Shown here: positions 15,419 through 25,260 of the stretch, piece by piece
Position numbering within the stretch: the first letter of the stretch is position 1
Layout of the letters: every line of letters begins with the position of its first letter
Made by a program: the position numbers and the translations under genes
Origin: Lachnospiraceae bacterium
Lineage (GTDB): Bacteria; Bacillota; Clostridia; Lachnospirales; Lachnospiraceae
Direction of reading: 5' to 3'
Assembly (NCBI GenBank): GCA_024403415.1
Contig: JAKSRY010000020.1
Span: 1-43,432, forward strand
Length of the DNA stretch: 43,432 bases
The notes under the pieces: model-generated
The model's database searches: none
What the model saw: only the letters and a program-made list of their open reading frames with translations
What the model was told of the DNA's origin: nothing

Positions 15419-17029
15419 ATGAAACTTATATTCATCGGAGCTGATCACGAAGTTACAGGAAGCTGTCATTATCTTGAGGTTGGCGGTAAACATATTCTTG
15501 TTGATTATGGTATGGAACAGGGAACGAATGTTTTCGAAAACAGTGAACTGCCGGTATCTGAAGCCATGATTGATTATGTCCTTCTTACACATGCCCATGT
15601 CGATCATACAGGAATGCTGCCACAGCTTACCGCAAGAGGTTTCAGAGGACAGATTCTGGCAACGGCGGCAACTGTTGATTTATGTGGCATAATGCTTAGA
15701 GACTGTGCCCATATACAAATGCAGGAAGCAGACTGGAAAAACAGAAAGAATAAACGTTCCTTCAACACGCCGCTGGTCGAGCCGGTATATACAATGGAGA
15801 ATGCGGAAGCTGCGATAAAGCTTTTGGTTCCTTGTAATTATGGGCAAAAAATAGAATTATGTGAAGGCGTCGAAATACGATTTACCGATATAGGACATTT
15901 GCTTGGCTCAGCAAGTATAGAGGTCTGGGCAACAGAGGGAGATGTTACCAAGAAGATTGTATTTTCGGGAGATATAGGAAATAAGAATCAGCCACTTATA
16001 AAGGACCCTTCGTTTACTGAGGATGCAGATTTTGTGGTAATGGAGTCAACCTATGGTGACAGACTTCATGAAGTAAGTGCAACAGATACTAAAGATCATA
16101 TAAGGGAGCTTGCAGATATTATCCAGGAAACCTTTGACCATGGTGGAAATGTTGTTATTCCGTCTTTTGCAGTCGGAAGAACACAGGAGGTGCTGTACTT
16201 TATCAGAAAGATAAAGGAAGCGGAAATGGTTAAAGGCCATGGTAATTTTCCTGTATATGTAGACAGTCCATTGGCAGTTGAGGCTACCAATATTTTTCAT
16301 AAGAATGAGACAGAATGCTTTGATGAGGAGGCAATGGAACTTGTAAAGAAGGGAATAAATCCTGTATCTTTCCCGGGTCTTAAGCTTGCAATCACATCTG
16401 AAGAATCAAAATATATAAATTTTGAAGAGACACCTAAGGTTATTATTTCTGCATCCGGAATGTGTGAAGCGGGTAGAATCAGACATCATCTCAAACACAA
16501 TCTCTGGAGAGAAGAATGTACAATTCTTTTTGTCGGATATCAGGCAATAGGAACCTTGGGAAGGGCTATTATTGAAGGCGTTGAAGAAGTAAAACTGTTT
16601 GGCGAACCGATAAAGGTCGCTGCTTCTATTAAACAGCTTATAGGTCTTTCGGGACATGCGGATAAGAATGGGCTTATCGAGTGGATTAATGCATTTAAGG
16701 AAAAGCCGAGAAGAGTTTTTATAGTGCATGGTGAAGATTCAGTATGTAAGAACTTTGTTGAAACTCTTCAGGTTGAATATGGAATAAAAGCTTATGCGCC
16801 ATATTCGGGAACGGTATTTAACCTGCTTAGCAATAAGCTTGAATATGAAGCAGTGCCTATCCCTGTTGCAAAGAAAACAGGAAAAACTAAAAATGATGTA
16901 TTCAGCAGACTTTGGGCAGCAGGACAGAGACTTGTTGCTATTATTACAAAGAATGAAGGCGGTACAAATAAAGACCTTGCAAAATTTGCAGACCAGATTA
17001 CTTCCCTTTGTGATAAATGGGACAATTAA
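15419..17029 (+). CDS. beta-CASP metallo-beta-lactamase-fold RNase-like protein
   Basis: 536 aa. HAHVDHTG (residues 58-65) is the zinc-binding HxHxDH motif. FSGDIG, ESTYGDR, PSFAVGRTQE and SASGMCEAGRIRHHL (about 341-355) mark the beta-CASP region, and LSGHADKNGLIEWI the C-terminal RMMBL domain. Relatives include CPSF-73-like nucleases and bacterial MBL RNA exonucleases, so RNA processing or decay in the cytosol is the best guess. AAAGGAG is 7 nt upstream of ATG 15419. The preceding gene ends 73 bp upstream without a terminator. Confidence 0.85.
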   Translation: MKLIFIGADHEVTGSCHYLEVGGKHILVDYGMEQGTNVFENSELPVSEAMIDYVLLTHAHVDHTGMLPQLTARGFRGQILATAATVDLCGIMLRDCAHIQMQEADWKNRKNKRSFNTPLVEPVYTMENAEAAIKLLVPCNYGQKIELCEGVEIRFTDIGHLLGSASIEVWATEGDVTKKIVFSGDIGNKNQPLIKDPSFTEDADFVVMESTYGDRLHEVSATDTKDHIRELADIIQETFDHGGNVVIPSFAVGRTQEVLYFIRKIKEAEMVKGHGNFPVYVDSPLAVEATNIFHKNETECFDEEAMELVKKGINPVSFPGLKLAITSEESKYINFEETPKVIISASGMCEAGRIRHHLKHNLWREECTILFVGYQAIGTLGRAIIEGVEEVKLFGEPIKVAASIKQLIGLSGHADKNGLIEWINAFKEKPRRVFIVHGEDSVCKNFVETLQVEYGIKAYAPYSGTVFNLLSNKLEYEAVPIPVAKKTGKTKNDVFSRLWAAGQRLVAIITKNEGGTNKDLAKFADQITSLCDKWDN

Positions 17030-17123
17030 GTTAAGTACAAAAATATGGATTTTTCAATGTGTATATTAGTCTAAATAGAAATATGCAGAAATTGATTACT
17101 GATTAATTAGTGGAGAAAATGGA

Positions 17124-17972
17124 ATGAGTAAAGCAGATCAAATCTTTATAAACATGTGTAAGGACATACTTGAAAACGGAACAAGTACTGAAGGCGAAAA
17201 GGTAAGACCTCACTGGCCGGATGGTACAAGTGCTTACACAATTAAAAAATTCGGTGTGGTTAACAGATATGATTTAAGAGAGGAATTTCCATTACTCACA
17301 TTAAGAAGAACGGCTCTTAAATCTGCAACAGATGAGATTCTCTGGATATGGCAGAGAAAGAGCAATAATATCAATGACCTTAACAGTCACATCTGGGATG
17401 AATGGGCCGATGAAGACGGCTCTATCGGTAAAGCCTATGGATATCAGCTTGGAGTAAAACATTTATATAAAGAAGGAATGATGGATCAGGTTGACAGAGT
17501 TATTTATGATTTGAAAAACAATCCTTTCAGCCGTCGTATTATGACAAATATATATGTTCATCAGGACCTTCATGAAATGAATCTTTATCCATGTGCATAT
17601 AGCATGACATTCAATGTAACTCAGAGACCGGGCGAGGACAGACTTACTCTGAATGCTGTCTTAAATCAGAGATCTCAGGATGTTCTTGCAGCAAATAACT
17701 GGAATGTCGTACAGTATTCCGTTCTGGTTCACATGCTGGCACAGGTTTGTAACATGAATGTAGGAGAACTTGTCCATGTTATTGCGGATGCACATATTTA
17801 TGACAGACATGTTCCGCTTATTAAGGAACTGATTTCAAGGGAGCCGATGCCGGCGCCTAAGTTCTGGCTTAATCCTGCTGTTAAAGATTTTTACGATTTT
17901 ACAGCCGATGATGTTAAGGCTATTGATTACAAGACACATGATCAGATAAAGGATATTCCGATAGCAATCTAG
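17124..17972 (+). CDS. thyA: thymidylate synthase (ThyA)
   Basis: 282 aa. It makes dTMP from dUMP using methylene-tetrahydrofolate. LYPCAYS contains the catalytic Cys157; NQRSQDVLAANNWNV and IADAHIYDRH supply the nucleotide-binding residues. The LYPCAY context and length resemble Bacillus subtilis ThyA type A more than the PPCH context of E. coli. folA follows directly, as expected because the reaction yields dihydrofolate. GGAG precedes ATG 17124. Confidence 0.95.
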   Translation: MSKADQIFINMCKDILENGTSTEGEKVRPHWPDGTSAYTIKKFGVVNRYDLREEFPLLTLRRTALKSATDEILWIWQRKSNNINDLNSHIWDEWADEDGSIGKAYGYQLGVKHLYKEGMMDQVDRVIYDLKNNPFSRRIMTNIYVHQDLHEMNLYPCAYSMTFNVTQRPGEDRLTLNAVLNQRSQDVLAANNWNVVQYSVLVHMLAQVCNMNVGELVHVIADAHIYDRHVPLIKELISREPMPAPKFWLNPAVKDFYDFTADDVKAIDYKTHDQIKDIPIAI

Positions 17973-18049
17973 GTTGTTTGATAGATGACAGGTTATAGCC
18001 TTAAGCTGGAATATGATTTTTGATATTTATTGATTATTCGGAGGATGAC

Positions 18050-18544
18050 ATGAATTTAATCGTCGCAGTAGATGAAAATTGGGCAATCGGAAATAAAGGA
18101 GATCTTCTTGTGAGAATTCCTGCCGATCATAAAAATTTCAGAAATGAAACAATCGGAAAAGTAGTGGTTTTGGGAAGAAAAACACTTGAAACATTTCCGC
18201 AGCAGCAACCTCTCGGAAAAAGAACAAATATTATTCTTTCCAGAGATCCTGAATATAAAGTGAATGATGCTATTGTGCTTCACAGCATAGAGGAGCTTTT
18301 GGAAGAATTAAAGAATTATGAAGATAAAGACGTTTATATCATAGGTGGTGACAGCATTTATAAGCAGATGCTTCCTTATTGTAATGTGGCTCATGTTACC
18401 AAGGTTGATCACCAGTATGAAGCAGACGCGTATTTCCCAAATCTTGATAATGATCCTGAATGGGAGATTACAGATATGTCCGAAGAACAGTATTATTTTG
18501 ATCTGACATATCACTTCATAAAGTATGAAAGAAAAGCAAAATAG
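18050..18544 (+). CDS. folA: dihydrofolate reductase (FolA)
   Basis: 164 aa from ATG 18050. It reduces dihydrofolate to tetrahydrofolate with NADPH. MNLIVAVDENWAIGNKGDLL is the standard N-terminus, GRKTLETFP the second signature, and IIGGDSIYKQMLPYC the NADPH-binding segment. CGGAGGA lies 3-4 nt before ATG 18050; an upstream in-frame start at 18020 would add ten residues with no family support. It is in an operon with thyA, with a 77-bp gap. Confidence 0.95.
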   Translation: MNLIVAVDENWAIGNKGDLLVRIPADHKNFRNETIGKVVVLGRKTLETFPQQQPLGKRTNIILSRDPEYKVNDAIVLHSIEELLEELKNYEDKDVYIIGGDSIYKQMLPYCNVAHVTKVDHQYEADAYFPNLDNDPEWEITDMSEEQYYFDLTYHFIKYERKAK

Positions 18545-18592
18545 GTTAATCAAGGTATTGCTGAAAATAAATACTTCCGGAAAGGAGACTGA

Positions 18593-19375
18593 ATGAGACA
18601 AAGAGCAAAGGTTATATTAACAGTAGTTTTAAGTATGGTGGTTAGCTTAAGTCTGACCCTTGGTGCGCTGGCTTCGGATTTTTATGAAAATGATCCAAGA
18701 GAAAATTCAGAAGCAATGAAGGATATAGTCGTTGATGAGAACGCAGTTTTTGGTTTTGCACCGGATCCCGAATCGTCAAGACTTGGAGAATATGCATCGT
18801 ATGACTGGTCTGATCCTGAGTTCGTTAAGAGTGCTGTTAAAAACAGAGCCGATTATCATAATCAGAATATGGGCTTATATACACTTATGAATAAGCTTTA
18901 TGCTGAAGGCAAAAGCGTCGAGGAAGTGGCAAGAGCAGTCAGCAAAAGAAGAAATGAAATAAGAATTGAATCTTATAAAAATGATCCTGAAGGACTTGCA
19001 AAACTTAAAAAGAGTAATCTTAAATCTTATGGAAATGAAGAAGGACCTACAGCTGATTCGCTTTATGAGAAGTATGGTTCGTGGGAAATGGTACTTCAGA
19101 AAGCATTCAGTACAAATTCAGGAATGGATGCCTGCCTTGGAATGTATGATATCTTTTTCGATACCTATGTCAGATTCGGAATGGTTAACAGTGAAGCTTC
19201 CGGAAAGACAGTCTATAAGGTTAAGAAGAATGACAATTTAAGCAAAATAGCTGCAAAGTATTATGGCAATAGCAAAATGTGGACGGCGATATACAATGCC
19301 AACAAAGATCAGATTAAAGATCCCAATGTATTATATGAAGGAATGAAACTCGTGATTAATCTTTCAGATTATTAA
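18593..19375 (+). CDS. secreted LysM-domain protein
   Basis: 260 aa. A clear signal peptide ends near ALA (residue 27). The middle (28-200) is helical and charged with no recognised domain. Residues 205-257 are one LysM domain (YKVKKNDNLSKIAAKYYG, then LYEGMKLVI), which binds peptidoglycan or chitin-like glycan. It is probably a wall-associated protein. AAAGGAG precedes the ATG. It follows folA by 48 bp with no terminator between and may be cotranscribed. Confidence 0.8.
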   Translation: MRQRAKVILTVVLSMVVSLSLTLGALASDFYENDPRENSEAMKDIVVDENAVFGFAPDPESSRLGEYASYDWSDPEFVKSAVKNRADYHNQNMGLYTLMNKLYAEGKSVEEVARAVSKRRNEIRIESYKNDPEGLAKLKKSNLKSYGNEEGPTADSLYEKYGSWEMVLQKAFSTNSGMDACLGMYDIFFDTYVRFGMVNSEASGKTVYKVKKNDNLSKIAAKYYGNSKMWTAIYNANKDQIKDPNVLYEGMKLVINLSDY

Positions 19376-19465
19376 GGGTGTAATTTCTGAAGAATAGATG
19401 GAAATAGTTCACAATATATCAGAAATAATACAAATTATATTGAAAATATTTCAAAATATATCTTT

Positions 19466-19494
19466 TTGAAACATAAAGAATAATGTGATATTAT
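19466..19494 (+). promoter_or_regulatory. ilvE promoter
   Basis: TTGAAA (19466-19471), a 17-bp spacer and TATTAT (19489-19494). It leaves a leader of about 110 nt before ilvE with no T-box landmarks. A nine-codon reading frame at 19559-19588 (MRILIGFIY) lies inside the leader. Confidence 0.55.
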
Positions 19495-19611
19495 ATACTG
19501 ATATATTTATCAAAGGACATATATCGGGACTGGCTAAAAGGTTTCGATTGGGCAGACGATGAGAATACTTATCGGCTTTATATATTAAATATAAGAAAGA
19601 AGGAATTAATT

Positions 19612-20637
19612 ATGGCAAAGAAAGACATTGACTGGGGTAACCTATCATTTGGTTACATGGAAACTGATTATCGTTATGTTTCAAACTACAAGAACGGAGC
19701 GTGGGACGAAGGAACACTTACAAAGGACGCTAATGTGGTTCTTAATGAGTGCTCATGTGTTCTTCAGTATGCACAGACATGTTTTGAAGGATTAAAGGCT
19801 TATACAACAAAAGAAGGAAAGATAGTTGTTTTCAGACCTGACCTTAATGCTGAGCGTATGATTTCTTCAGCTAAAAGACTTAGAATGCCTGAATTTCCTA
19901 AGGAGAAGTTCCTTGATGCAATTCAGCAGGTTGTAAGAGCTAATGAAGACTGGGTTCCTCCTTACGGAAGTGGAGCAACTCTCTATCTTCGTCCATATAT
20001 GTTTGGTAGTGATGCAATTATCGGTGTTAAGCCCGCTAATGAATATCAGTTCAGAGTATTAACAACTCCTGTAGGACCTTACTTCAAGGGTGGTGTTAAG
20101 CCTCTTACAATCAGAGTTTGTGATTATGATCGTGCTGCTCCTCACGGAACAGGAAACGTTAAGGCCGGTCTTAACTATGCAATGAGCCTTTATGCAATCG
20201 TCGAAGCACATGAAGAGGGCTATGATGAGAACATGTATCTTGACGCAGCTACAAGAACAAAGGTTGAAGAAACCGGTGGAGCTAACTTCCTCTTTGTTAC
20301 AAAGGATAACAAGGTTGTAACTCCTAAGTCTGACAGCATTCTTCCTTCTATCACAAGAAGATCACTTGTACAGGTTGCAAGAGATTATCTTGGACTTGAG
20401 GTTGAAGAGCGTGAAGTTTACTTTGATGAAGTTAAGGATTTTGCTGAGTGTGGTCTTTGCGGTACAGCAGCAGTTATCAGCCCTGTAGGTAAGATTGTTG
20501 ATCATGGTAAGGAGATTGCGCTTCCTGCCGGAATGACAGAAATGGGACCTGTAACCAAGAAGCTTTATGAGACACTTACAGGAATTCAGATGGGTACAAT
20601 CGAAGCTCCTGAAGGATGGATTGTAGAAATTAAATAG
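19612..20637 (+). CDS. ilvE: branched-chain amino acid aminotransferase (IlvE)
   Basis: 341 aa, class IV PLP aminotransferase. HGTGNVKAGLNYAMS has the PLP lysine Lys184; EETGGANFLFV and GLCGTAAVISPV are family signatures. It transaminates leucine, isoleucine and valine with 2-oxoglutarate. iorAB follows 52 bp later, so the products or related 2-oxo acids could be oxidised by that enzyme; whether they form one operon is inferred. Ribosome site GAAGG. Confidence 0.95.
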   Translation: MAKKDIDWGNLSFGYMETDYRYVSNYKNGAWDEGTLTKDANVVLNECSCVLQYAQTCFEGLKAYTTKEGKIVVFRPDLNAERMISSAKRLRMPEFPKEKFLDAIQQVVRANEDWVPPYGSGATLYLRPYMFGSDAIIGVKPANEYQFRVLTTPVGPYFKGGVKPLTIRVCDYDRAAPHGTGNVKAGLNYAMSLYAIVEAHEEGYDENMYLDAATRTKVEETGGANFLFVTKDNKVVTPKSDSILPSITRRSLVQVARDYLGLEVEEREVYFDEVKDFAECGLCGTAAVISPVGKIVDHGKEIALPAGMTEMGPVTKKLYETLTGIQMGTIEAPEGWIVEIK

Positions 20638-20689
20638 TCTGCTAATCAGACAAAAATATAAGTTATTTGTTTTGAAAGGATAATACATT

Positions 20690-22447
20690 ATGAGTGAGAA
20701 ACCGGGCTCGAAGGTTATTATGCTTGGAAATGCTGCAATAGCAAGAGGTGCGTATGAAGCAGGTGTTAAGGTGTCTGCTGCGTATCCTGGAACTCCAAGT
20801 ACAGAAATTTCAGAGAATCTTGTTAAATATAAAGATGAACTTTATTGTGAATGGTCACCTAATGAAAAGGTAGCTATGGAAGTTGCAATCGGTGCTTCTT
20901 TCCAGGGAGTACGTGCAATGGCTTCAATGAAGCATGTTGGAGTCAATGTTGCAGCAGATCCCCTATATACCATTTCGTATTCCGGTGTTAACGGAGGTCT
21001 TGTTTTAGTAGCAGCCGACGATCCGGGGTTATACAGTTCACAGAATGAGCAGGACTCGCGTCTTGTGGCAAGAGCAGCTCTCATCCCTGTTATTGAGCCC
21101 TCGGATTCTGAAGAAGCAAGAGTGTTTATGAAGCGTGCTTTTGAGATTTCAGAGCAATATGACACACCTGTCATGTTGAGAACTACAACACGTCTTGCTC
21201 ACTCGCAGTGTATTGTTAATATTGAAGAAAGACAGAATATAGAAGATAAGCCTTATGTTAAGAACATTCGTAAGAATGTTATGATGCCGGGTATGGCTAA
21301 GGCAAGACATATCTATGTTGAAGAAAGACTAAATAAGATGTCAGAGGATGGTTATTCTCTTGACATTAATAAGGTTGAATATCAGGACACCAAGATTGGT
21401 GTTATTACTTCAGGTATTCCTTATCAGTATGTAAAGGAAGCACTTCCAAATGCATCAGTTCTCAAGCTTGGAATGGTTTATCCCCTTCCTCGTAAGCTTA
21501 TTGAAGAGTTTGCGTCCAAGGTTGATACACTTTATGTTGTTGAGGAACTTGAGCCTGCAATTGAAACACAGATTAAGGCCTGGGGAATTAATTGTATCGG
21601 AAAAGATATCTTTACTGTTCAGGGTGAGTATTCTGCCAATATGATACGTAAGGCTATCATTGGTGAAAGTCCTGAATCTGCAGCACCTGCCCAGGTACCT
21701 GCGCGTCCACCGATTCTTTGTCCGGGATGTCCGCATCGTGCCGTATATTCTATTATTAAGAAACTTAAGAAGCATGTGGCAGGAGATATCGGTTGCTATA
21801 CTCTTGGTGCGGTTGCACCTCTTGAAGTATTGGAAACCTGTGTTTGCATGGGCTCATCAATATCTACTCTTCATGGTATGGAAAAAGCTAAGGGTTCAGA
21901 ATACATTAAGGACTGGGTTGCCTGCATTGGAGATTCAACCTTCCTTCATACAGGTGTAAATTCACTGATGAACATGGCTTATAATAAGAGCACCGGTACT
22001 GTTATTATCATGGATAATTCAACTACCGGTATGACAGGACATCAGGAGCATGCTGCAACAGGTAAGACTCTGATGGAAGAAGAAACATATATGATTAACA
22101 TCTATAACCTTTGTAAGGCTATAGGTATTCAGAATGTTGTTGAAGTTGATGCATTTGATTTGGCTAATCTCGAGAAGGTCATCAAAGAAGAGACCGAAAG
22201 GGATGCAGTATCTGTTATTATTGCAAAATCAATGTGTGCACTTAAAAAGGAATTTGTTCCAAAGGGAAAATGCGTAGTTGATCCTGAAAAGTGTAAGCAC
22301 TGTGGAAAGTGTATGTCTTTTGCGTGCCCGGCACTTCGTAAGGGAGCAGACGGCGAAGCAGTTATTGATGCAACAATGTGTAACGGATGCGGCCTTTGCA
22401 TGCAGGTATGTCCGTTTGGTGCAATTTCATTAATAGAAAATAAGTAG
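20690..22447 (+). CDS. iorA: indolepyruvate:ferredoxin oxidoreductase, alpha subunit (IorA)
   Basis: 585 aa. The N-terminal pyrimidine-binding domain begins with AAYPGTPSTEI, CPGCPHR (about 344-350) precedes the TPP domain with CIGDSTFLHTGVNSL, and two 4Fe-4S ferredoxin motifs (CKHCGKCMSFACP and CNGCGLCMQVCP) finish the chain. With IorB it oxidatively decarboxylates aryl-pyruvates to acyl-CoA and reduces ferredoxin, linking aromatic amino-acid breakdown to anaerobic energy metabolism. The oxygen-sensitive chemistry supports an anaerobic host. IorB begins 9 bp downstream. Confidence 0.95.
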   Translation: MSEKPGSKVIMLGNAAIARGAYEAGVKVSAAYPGTPSTEISENLVKYKDELYCEWSPNEKVAMEVAIGASFQGVRAMASMKHVGVNVAADPLYTISYSGVNGGLVLVAADDPGLYSSQNEQDSRLVARAALIPVIEPSDSEEARVFMKRAFEISEQYDTPVMLRTTTRLAHSQCIVNIEERQNIEDKPYVKNIRKNVMMPGMAKARHIYVEERLNKMSEDGYSLDINKVEYQDTKIGVITSGIPYQYVKEALPNASVLKLGMVYPLPRKLIEEFASKVDTLYVVEELEPAIETQIKAWGINCIGKDIFTVQGEYSANMIRKAIIGESPESAAPAQVPARPPILCPGCPHRAVYSIIKKLKKHVAGDIGCYTLGAVAPLEVLETCVCMGSSISTLHGMEKAKGSEYIKDWVACIGDSTFLHTGVNSLMNMAYNKSTGTVIIMDNSTTGMTGHQEHAATGKTLMEEETYMINIYNLCKAIGIQNVVEVDAFDLANLEKVIKEETERDAVSVIIAKSMCALKKEFVPKGKCVVDPEKCKHCGKCMSFACPALRKGADGEAVIDATMCNGCGLCMQVCPFGAISLIENK

Positions 22448-22456
22448 GAGGCTTCC

Positions 22457-23029
22457 ATGGAAACTAAAAGCATAATGATTGTTGGTGTTGGTGGACAGGG
22501 AACTCTGCTGACAAGTAGAATTTTAGGTAATATCGCGGTTAAAGGCGGTTATGATGTTAAAATTTCAGAGGTTCACGGAATGGCCCAGAGAGGTGGTTCT
22601 GTTGTAACTTTTGTAAGATATGGAGATAAGGTTGCAGAACCTATTGTTGAAGAAGGCTGTGCGGACGTTCTTATAGCTTTTGAAAGACTTGAGGCATTAA
22701 GATATGCTCATTTCCTTAAAAAGGATGGAGTTATCATTGTTAATGATGTTCGTATGGATCCTATGCCAGTTGCAATCGGAGCAGCGCAGTATCCCGAAAA
22801 CATAATTGAAGATCTTTCAAAAACATATAAGGTTACTTCACTTGATGCAAAGAGTGAAGCATTGAAGCTTGGAAACGCCAGAGTATTTAATACCATTATT
22901 GTCGGTGTTGCAGCCAAGAGTATGGATTTTGACAAAGATATGTGGATTCAGGTTATTAAAGAAACTGTACCACCTAAAACTGTTGACTTAAATGTTGCTG
23001 CTTTTGAAGCAGGATATGAACTGGCATAG
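22457..23029 (+). CDS. iorB: indolepyruvate:ferredoxin oxidoreductase, beta subunit (IorB)
   Basis: 190 aa, the gamma-type (2-oxoacid:acceptor oxidoreductase) subunit. GVGGQGTLLTSRILG and VHGMAQRGGSVVTFVR are the classical motifs. It carries no iron-sulfur site of its own and pairs with IorA in the cytosol. TAGGAGG precedes ATG 22457, 9 bp after the IorA stop, so the two are translated from one message. Confidence 0.95.
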   Translation: METKSIMIVGVGGQGTLLTSRILGNIAVKGGYDVKISEVHGMAQRGGSVVTFVRYGDKVAEPIVEEGCADVLIAFERLEALRYAHFLKKDGVIIVNDVRMDPMPVAIGAAQYPENIIEDLSKTYKVTSLDAKSEALKLGNARVFNTIIVGVAAKSMDFDKDMWIQVIKETVPPKTVDLNVAAFEAGYELA

Positions 23030-23095
23030 ATTTCAATCTGTGGCAAAAGTGTGTTGAGACACATATAAATATTTTAGTATTGGAGTAATGAATTA

Positions 23096-24859
23096 ATGAA
23101 AAAATTACTTGATTTAATTTCAGATACAATGATGGCTGCCTTTGAAAAGGCGGGCTATGAAGGAGAACTCGGAAAGGTTTCTGTATCGAACAGACCGGAC
23201 CTTTGTGAATATCAGTGTAACGGTGCAATGGCAGGTGCAAAAAGATATAAGTGTGCACCTATTGAAATTGCAAACAAGGTTGCAGAAGCATTGAAGGATT
23301 CAGATGTATTTGAATCTGTTGAAGCAGTTATGCCGGGCTTTTTGAATCTGAAATTGAATCCTGCTTTTTTAGTTAATTATATGGCAGAGATGTCAGTCAG
23401 CGATAAATTTGGTATTGAGCCTAAAGCACCTGAATCTATTGTTGTAGACTACGGCGGACCTAATGTTGCAAAGCCTCTTCATGTAGGACATCTTCGTTCA
23501 GGTGTCATCGGTGAGTCTGTTAAGAGAATTTGTGCATATATGGGTAATAAGGTGATTGGTGATATTCATCTTGGTGACTGGGGACTTCAGATGGGTCTTG
23601 TTATCAATGAAATTAAAAACCGTGAGCCTGAACTTGTATATTTCAAAGAAGATTATGATGGTGAATATCCGTCAGAAGCACCTTTTACTGTTGGAGATCT
23701 TGAAGAGATATATCCTTTTGCATCCAAGAAGTCAAAGGAAGATGCCGAATATAAGGCAGCAGCCATGGAGGCAACTTTTAAGCTTCAAAATGGAGAACGT
23801 GGATATCGTGCACTCTGGCATCATATTATGAATGTTTCGATTGCTGACATGAGAAGAAACTATGATAATCTTAATGTTCATTTTGATCTCTGGAACGGTG
23901 AATCAAGTGTTCAGGATATCATCCCTTCAATGGTTCAGGATATGAAGGATAAAAATATAGCATATCTTTCTGACGGAGCATGGGTTATTGATGTTAAGGA
24001 AGAGACAGATACTAAAGAAATGCCTCCCTGTATAGTAATTAAATCAGATGGAGCTTCTTTATATAACACTACAGATCTTGCCACCATTAAAGACAGAGCT
24101 GATAAATATGATGTATCAAAAATTATATATTTGACAGATAAGAGACAGGACCTTTATTTTGAACAGGTATTCAGAGCTGCAAGAAAGGCAGGTCTTGTAT
24201 CAAAAGATGTAGATCTCGTGCATATCAGTTTCGGAACGGTTAACGGAGCCGACGGACATGCGTTCAAGACACGTGATGGCGGTGTTCCACGACTTGAGAA
24301 CCTTATTTCGGAAATAAATGAGATGACATATAAGCGTATTCAGGAATCAAGACAGCTTCCTGAAGAAGAGGCTCGTTCAATCGCTAAGATTGTTGCTTTG
24401 GCTGCTATTAAATATGGAGATCTTTCTAATCAGGCTTCAAAGGATTATATTTTTGATATGGAAAAATTCACTTCGTTCGAAGGTGACACAGGTCCATATA
24501 TCCTTTATACAATAGTAAGAATCAAGTCTATTCTGAATAAAGTTTCGGCCGAAGGTTTTGATGTGGAGAATGCTAAGTTTGCAGGATGTTATTCAGCTCC
24601 CGAAAAGGATCTTATGATGAAGCTTGCAGGCTTTAATGCAATGATGGTTAACGCTTATGAGGAGATTGCTCCACATAAGATTTGCAGTTACATATTTGAT
24701 CTTGCTAATACATTTAACAGATTTTATCACGATACACATATCGTTGCAGAGGAGGATGCAGTTAAGAAAGGAAACTGGATTGCACTGCTTAAACTTACAC
24801 GCGATGTACTTGAGACATGTATTGATGTGTTAGGCTTCTCAGCTCCTGAAAAAATGTAA
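23096..24859 (+). CDS. argS: arginyl-tRNA synthetase (ArgS)
   Basis: 587 aa. Full-length class I synthetase that charges tRNA-Arg. YGGPNVAKPLHVGHLRS has the HVGH form of the HIGH motif; YLTDKRQDLYFEQVF and the GHAFKTRDGG block take the place of KMSKS, as is usual in ArgS. The anticodon-binding domain with LANTFNRFYHD ends the protein. GGAG precedes the ATG. It is 66 bp after iorB; whether it has its own promoter is not clear. Confidence 0.96.
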   Translation: MKKLLDLISDTMMAAFEKAGYEGELGKVSVSNRPDLCEYQCNGAMAGAKRYKCAPIEIANKVAEALKDSDVFESVEAVMPGFLNLKLNPAFLVNYMAEMSVSDKFGIEPKAPESIVVDYGGPNVAKPLHVGHLRSGVIGESVKRICAYMGNKVIGDIHLGDWGLQMGLVINEIKNREPELVYFKEDYDGEYPSEAPFTVGDLEEIYPFASKKSKEDAEYKAAAMEATFKLQNGERGYRALWHHIMNVSIADMRRNYDNLNVHFDLWNGESSVQDIIPSMVQDMKDKNIAYLSDGAWVIDVKEETDTKEMPPCIVIKSDGASLYNTTDLATIKDRADKYDVSKIIYLTDKRQDLYFEQVFRAARKAGLVSKDVDLVHISFGTVNGADGHAFKTRDGGVPRLENLISEINEMTYKRIQESRQLPEEEARSIAKIVALAAIKYGDLSNQASKDYIFDMEKFTSFEGDTGPYILYTIVRIKSILNKVSAEGFDVENAKFAGCYSAPEKDLMMKLAGFNAMMVNAYEEIAPHKICSYIFDLANTFNRFYHDTHIVAEEDAVKKGNWIALLKLTRDVLETCIDVLGFSAPEKM

Positions 24860-24969
24860 AGATTCATGGGCGGTTGATGGCATTGACTTTATGAACTGCA
24901 CTTTTGCAGAGTATTAAGTTGGGCGATGATCTGAAGTAAGTATATTAATTTATGAAATAGGAGGTGCGT

Positions 24970-25188
24970 ATGAGTAAATTCTTAAAGATTATATTTTTTG
25001 TTGTAACTCCTGGTTCGATTATTATTGGTCTGTCGGTGTGGCTTACCAACAAATTCATGGGTGACAGAGCTCCCATGAGAATATTGATTTCAAAAATTAA
25101 GGAACTTAAAGAAAAGTTCATACAAAAGAAAGAAGAAGCGGATTTTGAAGCAGATTATGAAGCGGACGAATTTGACTGGGACTTTTGA
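24970..25188 (+). CDS. small membrane protein with acidic C-terminus
   Basis: 72 aa. Residues 1-28 are hydrophobic with one membrane span, followed by a basic helix (about 32-56) and an acidic tail ending FDWDF. ATG 24970 is used because AGGAGG at 24959-24964 is in place; the GTG at 24964 is within it. No family recognised. It ends immediately before a strong terminator. Confidence 0.55.
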   Translation: MSKFLKIIFFVVTPGSIIIGLSVWLTNKFMGDRAPMRILISKIKELKEKFIQKKEEADFEADYEADEFDWDF

Positions 25189-25195
25189 GTAAATA

Positions 25196-25234
25196 AAAAT
25201 CACCAAAAATAGATTGTCTATTTTGGTGATTTTT
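25196..25234 (+). terminator. terminator after the small membrane protein gene
   Basis: AAAAATCACCAAAAATAGA pairs with TCTATTTTGGTGATTTTT (18 bp, one bulged A) with a TTG loop; the 3' arm ends in a T-run. Confidence 0.85.
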
Positions 25235-25260
25235 ACGTTATGGATAAATATGAATATGCG

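Noticed and set aside
19501-19611. T-box or riboswitch in the ilvE leader
   Set aside because: No T-box bulge, specifier loop or terminator/antiterminator pair can be made out in the 110-nt leader.
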